The notes under the pieces are model-generated. The model saw only the letters and a list, made by a program, of their open reading frames with translations, made no database searches and was not told the origin of the DNA. From assembly GCA_017626035.1 (NCBI GenBank), contig JAGAJR010000023.1, positions 1-64,000 on the forward strand: a stretch of 64,000 nt of DNA, in the 5' to 3' direction. Source of the stretch: Alphaproteobacteria bacterium. Lineage in GTDB: Bacteria > Pseudomonadota > Alphaproteobacteria > RF32 > CAG-239. Positions 18,607-27,672 of this stretch are shown here, piece by piece. Position 1 is the stretch's first letter, and every line of letters starts with the position of its first letter. The position numbers were made by a program, and so were the translations under genes.

Positions 18607-20823
18607 ATGGGAAGTTTCGAAATTTTTACCAACCCGACACATTTAGCCATTACTTTAACCGCATTGGCTATTTTGTTCATTGCCGTCAAATTCAGTAACA
18701 GCGACGATTTGAATATCGGCAAAGGAATCTGGTTTTTGATGTTTGGCCTGGGCATTGAATTCCTTTCCTCCTGGCTGAGTTTCAAAACATCCGAATATTA
18801 CGCCCAAGGCGTTTCGATTACCCTGCTTGTGGCCATGGAACTGCTTTTGCTTTTGGTGGCCATGGTTTTTCTGGCCATTGCCGCTTCCCAGATTTTAATT
18901 AATAATCTTCCCAATCTGCCGGTTGTCGCCCTCTTGACCGGCGTTGGTTTGCTGGCCATTATTTATTTTGTCTTCATTTCTCCCGACGGCAATATGGTTA
19001 TCAGTATGCGGCAGATTTTCCCGATTGCCGGATTTGCTTATATCTCGGCAAGTTTCTGGTCAAAAAGCTTTATCCGCAATCACGGAGGATATTTGCTGGC
19101 TGCCCTTACCACCGGATGCGTTACCGTTGTTCTGGCTCTAAGACTTCTCGGTTTTGAATATTTTCAAAACGAAAGCTGGTATGTTTCTGCCTTAACCTAT
19201 GTTTCTCTGGGCATGGCCGTTTTAATGATAAAAACGGAATGGGTCAGAAAAAAACTTGATGACGCCAAACTGGAAATTGAAAAATACAATACCCGAATTG
19301 AAGAAATCATCAAATCTTCACCTTTCCCGATTATCATCTCCCGCTTAAGCGATGACAAACTTATTCTTGCCAATAACAATGCCGTAAAACTGTTTGGTAT
19401 TGAGGCATCCGAGTTAGACCGTTACCGTCTGAAAGATTTTTTTGCGGATTCAGAAAACAGAAAATTATTAAACGAACGCTTGGAAAGAGAACGGGAAGTT
19501 CAGGATTTTGAAATTCTGGTTAAAACACCGACCGGAAATTCTCCGTTCTGGCTTTTGACTTCGGCCAATATCATCGACTACAACTACGATATTGCCATTT
19601 ATGCCGCTTTTCAGGATATTACTTCCCGCAAAAACAGAGAAGCCCTGTTGAAAAATCAGGCAACCAGAGATCCGTTGACTTCACTGTTTAACCGCCGTTA
19701 TTTTGAAGAAGAAGTCAGCAAACGTATTGCGTTATCTCGTATGAACGGAACAAATTTCAGCGTTTTGATGATTGACGCCGACCACTTTAAGCGGGTTAAC
19801 GACACCTACGGGCATAAAGTGGGCGACAAGGTTTTGATAGAACTTGCCTCTACTTGCGAGCGGGCTCTCCGGGACGATGACATAGTTGCCCGTTACGGCG
19901 GAGAGGAATTTGTGATTTATCTGGCAAAAGTCAATGCCGAAAAAGCCAAAACCGTTGCCGACCGTCTCAGAGAAACGATTTCCAAGATTGTGGTTTACTC
20001 TGAAATCGGCGAACCTATTCATTTTACCGTCAGTATCGGTATTTCTTCCTCAAATATTTCCGATAATATCGACACTTTAATCAAAACTGCCGACGAAGCT
20101 TTGTACAAGGCCAAAGAAAGCGGTCGAAACCGTTGTGAAATCTTTACGCCTGACGACATGAAAAGCTTTAACAGCGAAGAGAAAAAAGAACATAAAGACG
20201 AGAGTTTGAACCGGCACCCTATTTTTGACAAAGAAGAAACCGAAGAAATTTCGTTACTTGACGGGATTGCCGCCAACCACATTCTTGATACGCAAACAAC
20301 GATTGAAGCTGTTCAACCGCAGACTTCTCCAACCGTAACGGAAAACATTCCCGAGCCGATTTTATCGCATCCGGCGATGACTTCTCCGTTTACACAACAG
20401 CCGCAGCCTCAGGCTCAAGCGGTTCCGACACCGCAGCCGGCTCCAACTCCGGCAGCTCAGCCACCGGCTCAACAACATCCGGAGCCAACTCCTCAGGTTC
20501 CGCATCCGGCTGAAGTTCAACAACCCAAACCGGTACAACCGGCACCACAACCCCAGCCGCAAATGGCGACTCCGGCTATACCGCAACCACAGCGGCCAGT
20601 CCCTCCGGTTGCCCAGCCACAACCTGCTCAAGCCCCTCGTCCGGTTCCGCCGACACAACCGGTTCCGAATCCGGCTTCTGTTCCAAGTGCTCCGGTTCAG
20701 CAAGTTCAACAAACTCCGCCTGCTCCTCAGCAGCCTGTTGCTCCGGTACCGTCCGCTCCGCAAACAAAAGAAAAGGAAGAGGAATATTTCCCGATTTTAG
20801 GCATAGACAACGAGGATTTATAA
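18607..20823 (+). CDS. Membrane diguanylate cyclase (7TM-like, PAS, GGDEF) with Pro/Gln-rich tail
   Basis: A 738-aa c-di-GMP synthase. About seven hydrophobic segments fill residues 1-205, a PAS domain lies near 225-345 and a GGDEF domain near 350-510. The active site reads GGEEF (431-435), a functional variant, and an inhibitory I-site RxxD (Arg422-Asp425) sits five residues before it, so product feedback is likely. The last ~140 residues (597-725) are an unusual low-complexity tail of Pro, Gln, Ala and Val, ending in an acidic motif (EEEYFPILGIDNEDL). The start at 18607 follows AAAAGGA. The methyltransferase gene begins six bases downstream, so the two are co-transcribed. Confidence 0.93.
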   Translation: MGSFEIFTNPTHLAITLTALAILFIAVKFSNSDDLNIGKGIWFLMFGLGIEFLSSWLSFKTSEYYAQGVSITLLVAMELLLLLVAMVFLAIAASQILINNLPNLPVVALLTGVGLLAIIYFVFISPDGNMVISMRQIFPIAGFAYISASFWSKSFIRNHGGYLLAALTTGCVTVVLALRLLGFEYFQNESWYVSALTYVSLGMAVLMIKTEWVRKKLDDAKLEIEKYNTRIEEIIKSSPFPIIISRLSDDKLILANNNAVKLFGIEASELDRYRLKDFFADSENRKLLNERLEREREVQDFEILVKTPTGNSPFWLLTSANIIDYNYDIAIYAAFQDITSRKNREALLKNQATRDPLTSLFNRRYFEEEVSKRIALSRMNGTNFSVLMIDADHFKRVNDTYGHKVGDKVLIELASTCERALRDDDIVARYGGEEFVIYLAKVNAEKAKTVADRLRETISKIVVYSEIGEPIHFTVSIGISSSNISDNIDTLIKTADEALYKAKESGRNRCEIFTPDDMKSFNSEEKKEHKDESLNRHPIFDKEETEEISLLDGIAANHILDTQTTIEAVQPQTSPTVTENIPEPILSHPAMTSPFTQQPQPQAQAVPTPQPAPTPAAQPPAQQHPEPTPQVPHPAEVQQPKPVQPAPQPQPQMATPAIPQPQRPVPPVAQPQPAQAPRPVPPTQPVPNPASVPSAPVQQVQQTPPAPQQPVAPVPSAPQTKEKEEEYFPILGIDNEDL

Positions 20824-20829
20824 AAAACG

Positions 20830-21957
20830 ATGACCTGCCTTGTAAGTGAAATCTGCGGAGGATGCCGTTTTCGGAATTTGGATGAAACGGCTTACCGGCA
20901 AAAAAAAATAACCGCTTTTGAGCAAATGCTTAAAAATATTCACCAGGAGAATATTCCTCAGGGACAGCCGGTTTTTATTCCCGACGGATGCCGTCGAAGA
21001 GCCGGATTGGCTTTTCAATACAGAAAAGGCTCTCTTATCCTCGGTTTCAACGAAGCCCGCAGCGAAAATATTATCAATATTACCTCCTGTTCCTTGCTCA
21101 CGGAAAAGCTTAATGCCGTCCTGACCGACATCCGGCAGCTTTTGACTGAAATTTGTACCGTTCCTTTTGTGGAAGGAAAAGGCAAAAAGCAAAAAACATC
21201 TTACCTTAATACGGGCGATGTCTTTATTTGCGAAGCAGATAACGGCATTGACGTGGTTTTGGAATTTGATAAAGCTCTTGCTCTGGAACAACGGATGATT
21301 ATTTTTGAAACCGTTCAAAACACCAACGGCATTATCAGGATTTCCCACCGCCGCAAAGCCGATACATTTCCCGAACCGATTGCCGAAAAAGTCAAGCCAA
21401 TCATTAATATTGCCGGATATGACATTTATATTCCGGCCGGAACATTTTTGCAGCCGTCCAAAGCCGGTGAACAGGCTTTAACGGATTTGGTCATAAAATA
21501 TCTCGGAACCACGGAAGGAAAAATTGCCGATTTGTTTTGCGGGGTCGGAACTTTCTCTTATCCGCTTTCCCGCAACATCAACAATAAAATATTTGCCATT
21601 GACTCTTCAGCCGAGTTATTGGAAGGGTTTCGCACCTCTGTTAACAAAAATATGATTTCCAATATTACGATTGCCGCAAAAAATCTCTTTAAATATCCGT
21701 TGGATGAACAAGAATTAAAGGGATTTTCCGCCATTGTCTTTGATCCGCCGCGATCCGGTGCCGCCGCCCAAGTCAAAAAAATCGCCGAGATGGCGGAGAA
21801 GCCGGAAAAAATCATTGCCGTTTCATGCAATCCCAATACCTTTTTCAATGACGCCAATACATTAATTTCCGCCGGATATAAAATAAGCGAGATTACTTTG
21901 GTCGACCAATTTATTTATTCTAACCACAGCGAACTTGTTGCTCTGTTTACAAAATAA
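20830..21957 (+). CDS. RNA uracil-5 methyltransferase (RlmD/TrmA family)
   Basis: A 375-aa SAM-dependent m5U methyltransferase. The N terminus has the iron-sulfur cysteine pattern of RlmD-type enzymes (Cys3, Cys9, Cys12 in CLVSEICGGC), with no TRAM domain in front. The Rossmann part shows the SAM loop LFCGVGTFSYPL, the FDPPRSGA motif, the catalytic cysteine in VSCNPNTF and the HSELVALF end. The target could be 23S rRNA (U1939/U747) or tRNA U54; subgroup assignment needs a tree. The likely operon partner is the preceding diguanylate cyclase. Confidence 0.93.
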   Translation: MTCLVSEICGGCRFRNLDETAYRQKKITAFEQMLKNIHQENIPQGQPVFIPDGCRRRAGLAFQYRKGSLILGFNEARSENIINITSCSLLTEKLNAVLTDIRQLLTEICTVPFVEGKGKKQKTSYLNTGDVFICEADNGIDVVLEFDKALALEQRMIIFETVQNTNGIIRISHRRKADTFPEPIAEKVKPIINIAGYDIYIPAGTFLQPSKAGEQALTDLVIKYLGTTEGKIADLFCGVGTFSYPLSRNINNKIFAIDSSAELLEGFRTSVNKNMISNITIAAKNLFKYPLDEQELKGFSAIVFDPPRSGAAAQVKKIAEMAEKPEKIIAVSCNPNTFFNDANTLISAGYKISEITLVDQFIYSNHSELVALFTK

Positions 21958-22004
21958 CCGCAACGTTTTATAGTTAAAGCATCTTTTTGAATAGGACCTT
22001 TCAA

Positions 22005-22526
22005 ATGCTAAAAAAAATTATCGCTTTTCTTTCAGTTGTCTTTATTTCTTCCTGTTCTTATTGGCAGTCCGGCGATTATAACATTTGTCCCAGAGTGCAA
22101 ATCAATCGGGATAATGCTTACCTGACGCAAGTCGTCAATTATAAAGAGCAGTTTCAAATCAGCCTTATCGGGCATGAAGGTTTTTGTTATTTTGATGCAA
22201 AAACCAATCAACATAAGGCCAGAATCTCCGCTTTGTTTGAAATAAAACGCCTGCGTCCGAGCGATGAAACCGCCGTTGACTTTGCTTATTATACTTCTGC
22301 GGTTAAAGGCCCTAAAGAATTTTTGGGCAAGAAAACCTATTACGAACATGTTCAAATTCCGGCAGACGAAAAACTGGTCGAATACAAAAGCCGTCCTGTT
22401 GACGTTCGTATTCCGGAAAGTATGAAATATTCTTTTGACATAACTCTCGGAATGGTCATCAGCCCGGAAGAATTTAAATATAACAAACGAACTTTTGATA
22501 TTAATTACAAATATTACAATAATTAG
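22005..22526 (+). CDS. Predicted lipoprotein, unknown function
   Basis: A 173-aa protein beginning MLKKIIAFLSVVFISSC, a lipoprotein signal with Cys17 as lipidation site. The mature part is beta-rich with no recognised domain. It contains CPRVQINRDNAYLTQV and ends in a Tyr/Asn-rich tail, and is reminiscent of small alphaproteobacterial lipoproteins that carry a paired beta-sandwich, though no family is claimed. The ATG at 22005 follows AGGA; an in-frame TTG at 21987 is unlikely. It lies between the methyltransferase and transketolase genes with short gaps. Confidence 0.8.
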   Translation: MLKKIIAFLSVVFISSCSYWQSGDYNICPRVQINRDNAYLTQVVNYKEQFQISLIGHEGFCYFDAKTNQHKARISALFEIKRLRPSDETAVDFAYYTSAVKGPKEFLGKKTYYEHVQIPADEKLVEYKSRPVDVRIPESMKYSFDITLGMVISPEEFKYNKRTFDINYKYYNN

Positions 22527-22547
22527 AAAACAACAGGAGTATGTATA

Positions 22548-24533
22548 ATGTGTTTTTGCAAATGTAAGAAACAAGCCCGCGATATGGCCAATGCCATTCG
22601 TTTTCTGAGTGCCGACGCTATTGAAAAATCAAAATCCGGACACCCGGGAATGCCTTTGGGTATGGCTGACGTCGCCACTGTTTTGTTTACAAAATACATT
22701 AAGCTCAATCCGAAAACGCCGCACTGGTTTGACCGCGACCGTTTTGTTCTTTCCGCCGGACACGGCTCCATGCTGATGTATTCCCTGCTTTATCTGTTGG
22801 GATATGAAGATATCAGCATTGACGATATTCGCAACTTCCGCCAACTCGGGGCAAAAACAGCCGGGCATCCGGAATACGGGCATCTTGTCGGTATTGATAT
22901 GACAACAGGCCCTTTGGGACAAGGAATTTCCTCTTCCGTCGGCATGGCATTGGCAGAAAGAATCCTGAATGCAAAATTCGGCGATGACGTATGCAGCCAC
23001 TATACTTATGTGATTGCCGGGGACGGCTGTCTGATGGAAGGTATTTCCGAAGAGGCTATTTCTTTGGCCGGTCATCTCGGCCTCAACAAGCTGATTGTTT
23101 TCTGGGACAACAACAACATTACCATCGACGGCAATGTTACCGCGGCTAACTCAACCAACCAGATTAAGCGTTTTCAGGCTGTGGGCTGGAATACTATTGA
23201 AATTGACGGGCATAATTATAACCAAATCGACAAAGCGATTAAAAAGGCTCAAAAATCCTCCAAGCCGACATTAATCGCCTGCAAAACCAAAATCGGCTTC
23301 GGTGCTCCGACAAAATGCGGCACATCCAAATGCCACGGGTCTCCTCTGGGAGCGGAAGAAGTTGCCGCAATGAGACAAGCTCTGAATTGGAATTATGATC
23401 CGTTTGTCGTTCCCGATGAAATACTTACCGCTTGGAGAACAGCCGGAAAAAGAAACGAAGCTGAATATAAATCTTGGGAACAAAGAGCAAAAGCAAAAGG
23501 CAAAGAATTTTTGGATACGATTGCCGACAAACTTCCTCGCGGTTGGGACAAAGATTTAAAAGAACTCAAGAAAAAAGCCATTGCAGAAAAAACAAAAGTC
23601 GCCACTCGCAAAGCTTCCCAACTCTGTCTGGAAGCCATTGTTCCGAATGTTCCCGAAATTGTCGGCGGTTCCGCTGATTTGGCTGCCTCAAACTTAACCT
23701 TTGTCAACGGAATGAAAACCGTGGTTAAAGGCGATTATAACGGTAATAACGTTATGTACGGCATTCGCGAACACGTTATGGGAGCCGTGATGAACGGGAT
23801 GTCCCTGCATGGCGGCATTATTCCTTACGGCGGCACATTCTTTGTTTTCTCAGATTATATGCGTCCGGCTCAAAGACTGGCTGCTTTAATGGGAATCCGA
23901 GCCATCTATGTTTTGACTCACGATTCAATCGGCGTCGGCGAAGACGGTCCGACCCATCAACCGATAGAACATTTGGCATCTTACCGTTGTATGCCGAATA
24001 TTCTGACTTTCAGACCTTGTGATGTGGTTGAAACTGCCGAAGCATGGCAGATTGCCATTGAGACGGACAACAAACCAAGCATCTTGGCTTTGACACGGCA
24101 AAATCTTCCGCTCTTGAGAACTTCTGCCGACAGTAACCTGACCGCCCGCGGCGGATATGTTATCTCCGATACGACTAAAGGCAAAAAACGTCAAGCTACT
24201 TTGATTGCCACCGGTTCCGAGGTTTCTCTGGCTGTTGAAGCTCAGGAAAAACTCAGAGAAGAAGGTATTGAAACGGCTGTCGTTTCCATGCCTTGCACCG
24301 AACTGTTTGATGCTCAGGATTTAACCTATCAGGAAGAAATTCTCGGTTCGGCTCCGCGTATTGCCATTGAAGCTGCTTCCAAATTCGGTTGGGAAAAATA
24401 TGTCGGCTTAAAAGGCGATATTATCGGTATGGACGGTTTCGGAGCTTCCGGTCCGGCTGAAGAATTATACAAATACTTCGGCATTACGGTCGAAGAAGTT
24501 ATCGACAGCGTTAAAAACTGTCTGAAAGATTAA
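22548..24533 (+). CDS. tkt: Transketolase
   Basis: A thiamine-diphosphate enzyme of the non-oxidative pentose phosphate pathway that transfers two-carbon units between sugar phosphates. The 661-aa protein has the usual three domains. GHPGMPLG near 25 and TGPLGQGIS are substrate/cofactor contacts, GDGCLMEG…NN is the ThDP motif, and the pyrimidine domain carries the IREH and GEDGPTHQP motifs. The N terminus begins MCFCKCKK, three closely spaced cysteines not normally seen in this enzyme. AGGAG lies about 10 bases upstream. The gene ends at a strong terminator. Confidence 0.97.
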   Translation: MCFCKCKKQARDMANAIRFLSADAIEKSKSGHPGMPLGMADVATVLFTKYIKLNPKTPHWFDRDRFVLSAGHGSMLMYSLLYLLGYEDISIDDIRNFRQLGAKTAGHPEYGHLVGIDMTTGPLGQGISSSVGMALAERILNAKFGDDVCSHYTYVIAGDGCLMEGISEEAISLAGHLGLNKLIVFWDNNNITIDGNVTAANSTNQIKRFQAVGWNTIEIDGHNYNQIDKAIKKAQKSSKPTLIACKTKIGFGAPTKCGTSKCHGSPLGAEEVAAMRQALNWNYDPFVVPDEILTAWRTAGKRNEAEYKSWEQRAKAKGKEFLDTIADKLPRGWDKDLKELKKKAIAEKTKVATRKASQLCLEAIVPNVPEIVGGSADLAASNLTFVNGMKTVVKGDYNGNNVMYGIREHVMGAVMNGMSLHGGIIPYGGTFFVFSDYMRPAQRLAALMGIRAIYVLTHDSIGVGEDGPTHQPIEHLASYRCMPNILTFRPCDVVETAEAWQIAIETDNKPSILALTRQNLPLLRTSADSNLTARGGYVISDTTKGKKRQATLIATGSEVSLAVEAQEKLREEGIETAVVSMPCTELFDAQDLTYQEEILGSAPRIAIEAASKFGWEKYVGLKGDIIGMDGFGASGPAEELYKYFGITVEEVIDSVKNCLKD

Positions 24534-24540
24534 AATAAAA

Positions 24541-24568
24541 AAGCCCCTCAACCGAGGGGCTTTTTTTA
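24541..24568. terminator. Bidirectional Rho-independent terminator
   Basis: AAGCCCCTC / GAGGGGCTT with loop AACC is followed by TTTTTTT. It lies between tkt (+) and the serine dehydratase gene (-) and touches the latter's stop codon. Confidence 0.92.
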
Positions 24569-25948
24569 ACAGTAAGAAACATTTACCGCCAACCCGGCCA
24601 GTGATGTTTCCTTATATTTATTATTCATATCAATTCCGGTATCAAACATGGTTTTAATAACGCTGTCCAAAGAAACGATATGATCTCCGTCGCCTTTCAA
24701 AGCGATACGAGCCGCATTAACGGCCTTAACAGCCCCCATGGCATTTCTTTCAATACACGGAACCTGAACCAATCCGCCTATCGGGTCGCAAGTCAGTCCC
24801 AAATTATGTTCCATGGCAATTTCAGCGGCATTTTCAACTTGTTTATTGGTTCCGCCCATTGCCGCAGCCAAGCCTCCGGCAGCCATTGAGCAAGCCACGC
24901 CGACTTCACCCTGGCAACCGACTTCGGCTCCGGAAATTGAGGCGTTTGTTCGATACAGGCTGCAAATTGCCGAAGCGGTCAACAAAAACTTCCAAATGCC
25001 TTCTTCAACCGTATACGGAGATTTCTGGGAAGCAAAACGTTCATAATACCGCAACACTGCCGGAATAATCCCCGCCGAACCCATGGTCGGAGCAGTTACA
25101 ATTTGTCCGCCGGCAGCGTTTTCTTCCGCCACGGCAAACCCCCACAAATTAATCCAGTCTATCATCAACAGAGGATCATAATCATTATTACGGAATTTTT
25201 CTTCCAGACGTTCGTAAATCTCCGGAGCCCGGCGTTTGATATTTAATCCCCCCGGAAGGTTGCCCTTGGACTTCATTCCCCGGTCAATGGCGTTTTGCAT
25301 AATGCCGTGAATTTTTAAAACCCCGGCTATCACGTCTTCCTGTTTTCTTAACGTACATTCATTTTGAAAAACAAGATTTGCTATTGATTTATCATGTTTT
25401 TCACACAAGGCGATAAGTTCATTGCAGGTACTGAAATCATACGGAACTTTATACGGTTCCCGCTCAATCCTGTTGTTCATTTCATCCTGACGGGCAATGG
25501 TTCCGCCGCCGACGGAAAAATAAACTTCTTCCAAAAGGCATTTTCCTTTGCCGTCAAAAGCTTCAAACTTCATCCCGTTAGAGTGTTCCGGCAGAAAAAT
25601 CTCTTTTTCAAACACTACGTCTTTATCCAAGTCGAACTTTATCGGCTTTTCCTGAGACAAGTGCAAGAGACCGTCTCTCTGAACAGCCACGACATAAGGT
25701 TTTTCCGGATCAATCGCTTCCGCTTCCAAACCCATCAGACCATAAATGACGGCTTTGACGGTTCCGTGTCCGACCCCGGTCAGTGCCAAAGAACCGTATA
25801 AGGTTATCTTAACCCGCTCCACTTCCGAAAAACAGCCTTTGGCGTGAAGGTTGTCAATATAACGTTTGGCCGCACGCATCGGGCCGACAGTATGTGAACT
25901 CGAAGGGCCGACGCCTATCGAGAAAATCTCAAAGAAACTGTAATACAT
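24566..25948 (-). CDS. sdaA: L-serine ammonia-lyase, iron-sulfur dependent, single chain
   Basis: The enzyme deaminates L-serine to pyruvate and ammonia through a [4Fe-4S] cluster. The 460-aa length and [13 protein letters not shown] near 14-26 fit the single-chain type. Cys345, Cys387 and Cys398 have the family spacing (x41, x10) and Cys460 is the very last residue. In Legionella serine dehydratase the C-terminal cysteine folds back as the fourth cluster ligand ('tail in mouth'), and this protein keeps that arrangement. It is the third gene of a minus-strand run after the MEMO fusion and M49-like genes, with an 11-base gap to the latter, so the three may be co-transcribed. Confidence 0.96.
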   Translation of the reverse strand: MYYSFFEIFSIGVGPSSSHTVGPMRAAKRYIDNLHAKGCFSEVERVKITLYGSLALTGVGHGTVKAVIYGLMGLEAEAIDPEKPYVVAVQRDGLLHLSQEKPIKFDLDKDVVFEKEIFLPEHSNGMKFEAFDGKGKCLLEEVYFSVGGGTIARQDEMNNRIEREPYKVPYDFSTCNELIALCEKHDKSIANLVFQNECTLRKQEDVIAGVLKIHGIMQNAIDRGMKSKGNLPGGLNIKRRAPEIYERLEEKFRNNDYDPLLMIDWINLWGFAVAEENAAGGQIVTAPTMGSAGIIPAVLRYYERFASQKSPYTVEEGIWKFLLTASAICSLYRTNASISGAEVGCQGEVGVACSMAAGGLAAAMGGTNKQVENAAEIAMEHNLGLTCDPIGGLVQVPCIERNAMGAVKAVNAARIALKGDGDHIVSLDSVIKTMFDTGIDMNNKYKETSLAGLAVNVSYC

Positions 25949-25959
25949 TCATCACTCTC

Positions 25960-27672
25960 TTAAAAATATGTCCGGATATCCTTATAAGGTTTGATACCCA
26001 GCTCTTTTTGGACTTTTGCAATATGTTCCGAAATATCGCTCCAAGTTGAATATCTGTCAATGAAAGCTTTAGCTTTTTCCGGAGATTTTGACAATTGAAT
26101 TGCTATTGTTTCATCCAAAATTTTGTGCATAGCCTCGTTCATTTTATCAAAATGAATAACCAGTTTGTTGTCTGCATCAAAAGAAATGGCTCCGTGTTCC
26201 CGCAAGAAATTGAAATGAATCAAATCTCCGACACGGTGCGGCTGAATCAACTGCGGTTTGGCTTTTAAGAACAAGCGGATAATCCAAGTTGCATAAACCT
26301 GTTTCAGAGTTTCTTCAGTGATAACTCCGGCTTTGACATATTCCGGCATAAAGGTTATGGAAACCACATCGGCCTTGTTTTCTTCAATCGTGTGTTTATA
26401 AACCCCCAAAGCATTCTGATATTCGCTGTTTGGTCCCAAAGAGTGTCCGTTTTCATGGCCGATAACAAAAATATGTTCCGCCTCCGGATTGAAATATTGA
26501 TGAAACTCTTTAGCCACCAAAGCATCTAACATTCTTTGCGTTTTTGCTTTGTCATGGCTTTGGCGAACCTGACGGTGGTACACGTTTCTTCTGCCACCGC
26601 CGGTTTTTACCGATAATTTATCATTGTTCGGCAAATTTTGAGCCGTGGTAATGGCTCCCCGGCACTGAGCATAATCTCCGGTCAAAGCAACCAAATCCGC
26701 GTCAACCATCGTTTGGTTTACATCTCCTCCTCCGGCTACGGACTGAACATAAGAATCGCTATAAGGCATTAACTTGGCCAATTTGCCCATTTGTTCCTTA
26801 AATTTCAAAATTAATTCCGTGCCTTTTTTGTTGACGATACCGACACGAATGCCCAACATATCCTTGGAAACGACTTCAATTCTCTTTTCTGCCAGACGGG
26901 AAGACAATTCAGCATTTTCGCAGATTGTCGGGGTCATTTCGTCGTCATAATTTTCACGGCTTACCGTAAATTCCAGATTAGTGTCCTGCATTTGTGCCCA
27001 ATGGCGGTCAGCCAGCATATCCATATCTTCATTATTCTGCAAAAACGCCTGAGCCTGCCAACCAAGATAATCTTTAAACAAATCATCCGTCGCATAATGA
27101 GCAGCAACTTCCAATTCATTTGCCATAGCAGAAAACTCTTTGGCAAAATATTCCGTGTAGTCTACGGCTTTCAATTCATTACCGCTGCGACGCACCATAG
27201 TTCTGGCACTGAGAATTTTTCTGACTTCGTCCGTTTTTCCTTCATCCAGCATTTTAGCGATGATTTTATGAAATTCTTCCACGCTTAAATCTGTCGGGTA
27301 AAAATTTCTGCCCTTATATCCCTCAACTCCGGCAAAGATTTTGACAGGTTCCTGATCCACCCCGTTCAAACCGGTTACCCCGTTCAGGGAATTGAATATT
27401 TTCAAAGCATTTGCGGCATATTCGCTTCCTTTGGCAGCTTCTTCCAATCCTTTTTTCAGGGTTCTGTTTAACGGATGATCCTGCTCCAGTGCGACGTCAT
27501 TCATTATTTTGGCTGCAGCCACCAAATGAGCCAACGCTTTTTTATCGCCTTCGGGAAGAGTTTTATAACCCTCAAATTCCATATTAACCATTTCAATCGG
27601 AAGCATTTCTTCCTGCACCATATGAGCCAGTTTTTCTTCCGGAATTGCAATTTCGTATCCGTTAATTTTCAT
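25960..27672 (-). CDS. M49-like (dipeptidyl-peptidase III family) zinc metallopeptidase
   Basis: A 570-aa soluble protein. The zinc site reads His406-Glu407-Asn-Gly-His410 (GHENGHSLGP), followed 20 residues later by EENKAD with Glu430/431 as third ligand. This is close to the HExxH-plus-EExxAD layout of the short-motif M49 relatives, such as the peptidase half of plant NUDT3-type proteins, rather than the HExxxH of animal DPP III. Dipeptide removal from peptides is a reasonable guess; the substrate is unknown. No signal peptide is present, so it is cytoplasmic. Its start overlaps the end of the MEMO-AMMECR1 gene by 11 bases, a sign of translational coupling. Confidence 0.85.
   Translation of the reverse strand: MKINGYEIAIPEEKLAHMVQEEMLPIEMVNMEFEGYKTLPEGDKKALAHLVAAAKIMNDVALEQDHPLNRTLKKGLEEAAKGSEYAANALKIFNSLNGVTGLNGVDQEPVKIFAGVEGYKGRNFYPTDLSVEEFHKIIAKMLDEGKTDEVRKILSARTMVRRSGNELKAVDYTEYFAKEFSAMANELEVAAHYATDDLFKDYLGWQAQAFLQNNEDMDMLADRHWAQMQDTNLEFTVSRENYDDEMTPTICENAELSSRLAEKRIEVVSKDMLGIRVGIVNKKGTELILKFKEQMGKLAKLMPYSDSYVQSVAGGGDVNQTMVDADLVALTGDYAQCRGAITTAQNLPNNDKLSVKTGGGRRNVYHRQVRQSHDKAKTQRMLDALVAKEFHQYFNPEAEHIFVIGHENGHSLGPNSEYQNALGVYKHTIEENKADVVSITFMPEYVKAGVITEETLKQVYATWIIRLFLKAKPQLIQPHRVGDLIHFNFLREHGAISFDADNKLVIHFDKMNEAMHKILDETIAIQLSKSPEKAKAFIDRYSTWSDISEHIAKVQKELGIKPYKDIRTYF

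Noticed and set aside
20395-20790. Short repeats in DNA of the cyclase tail as a possible CRISPR or tandem repeat
   Set aside because: The repetition is codon-level Pro/Gln/Ala bias without a fixed unit or spacer length.
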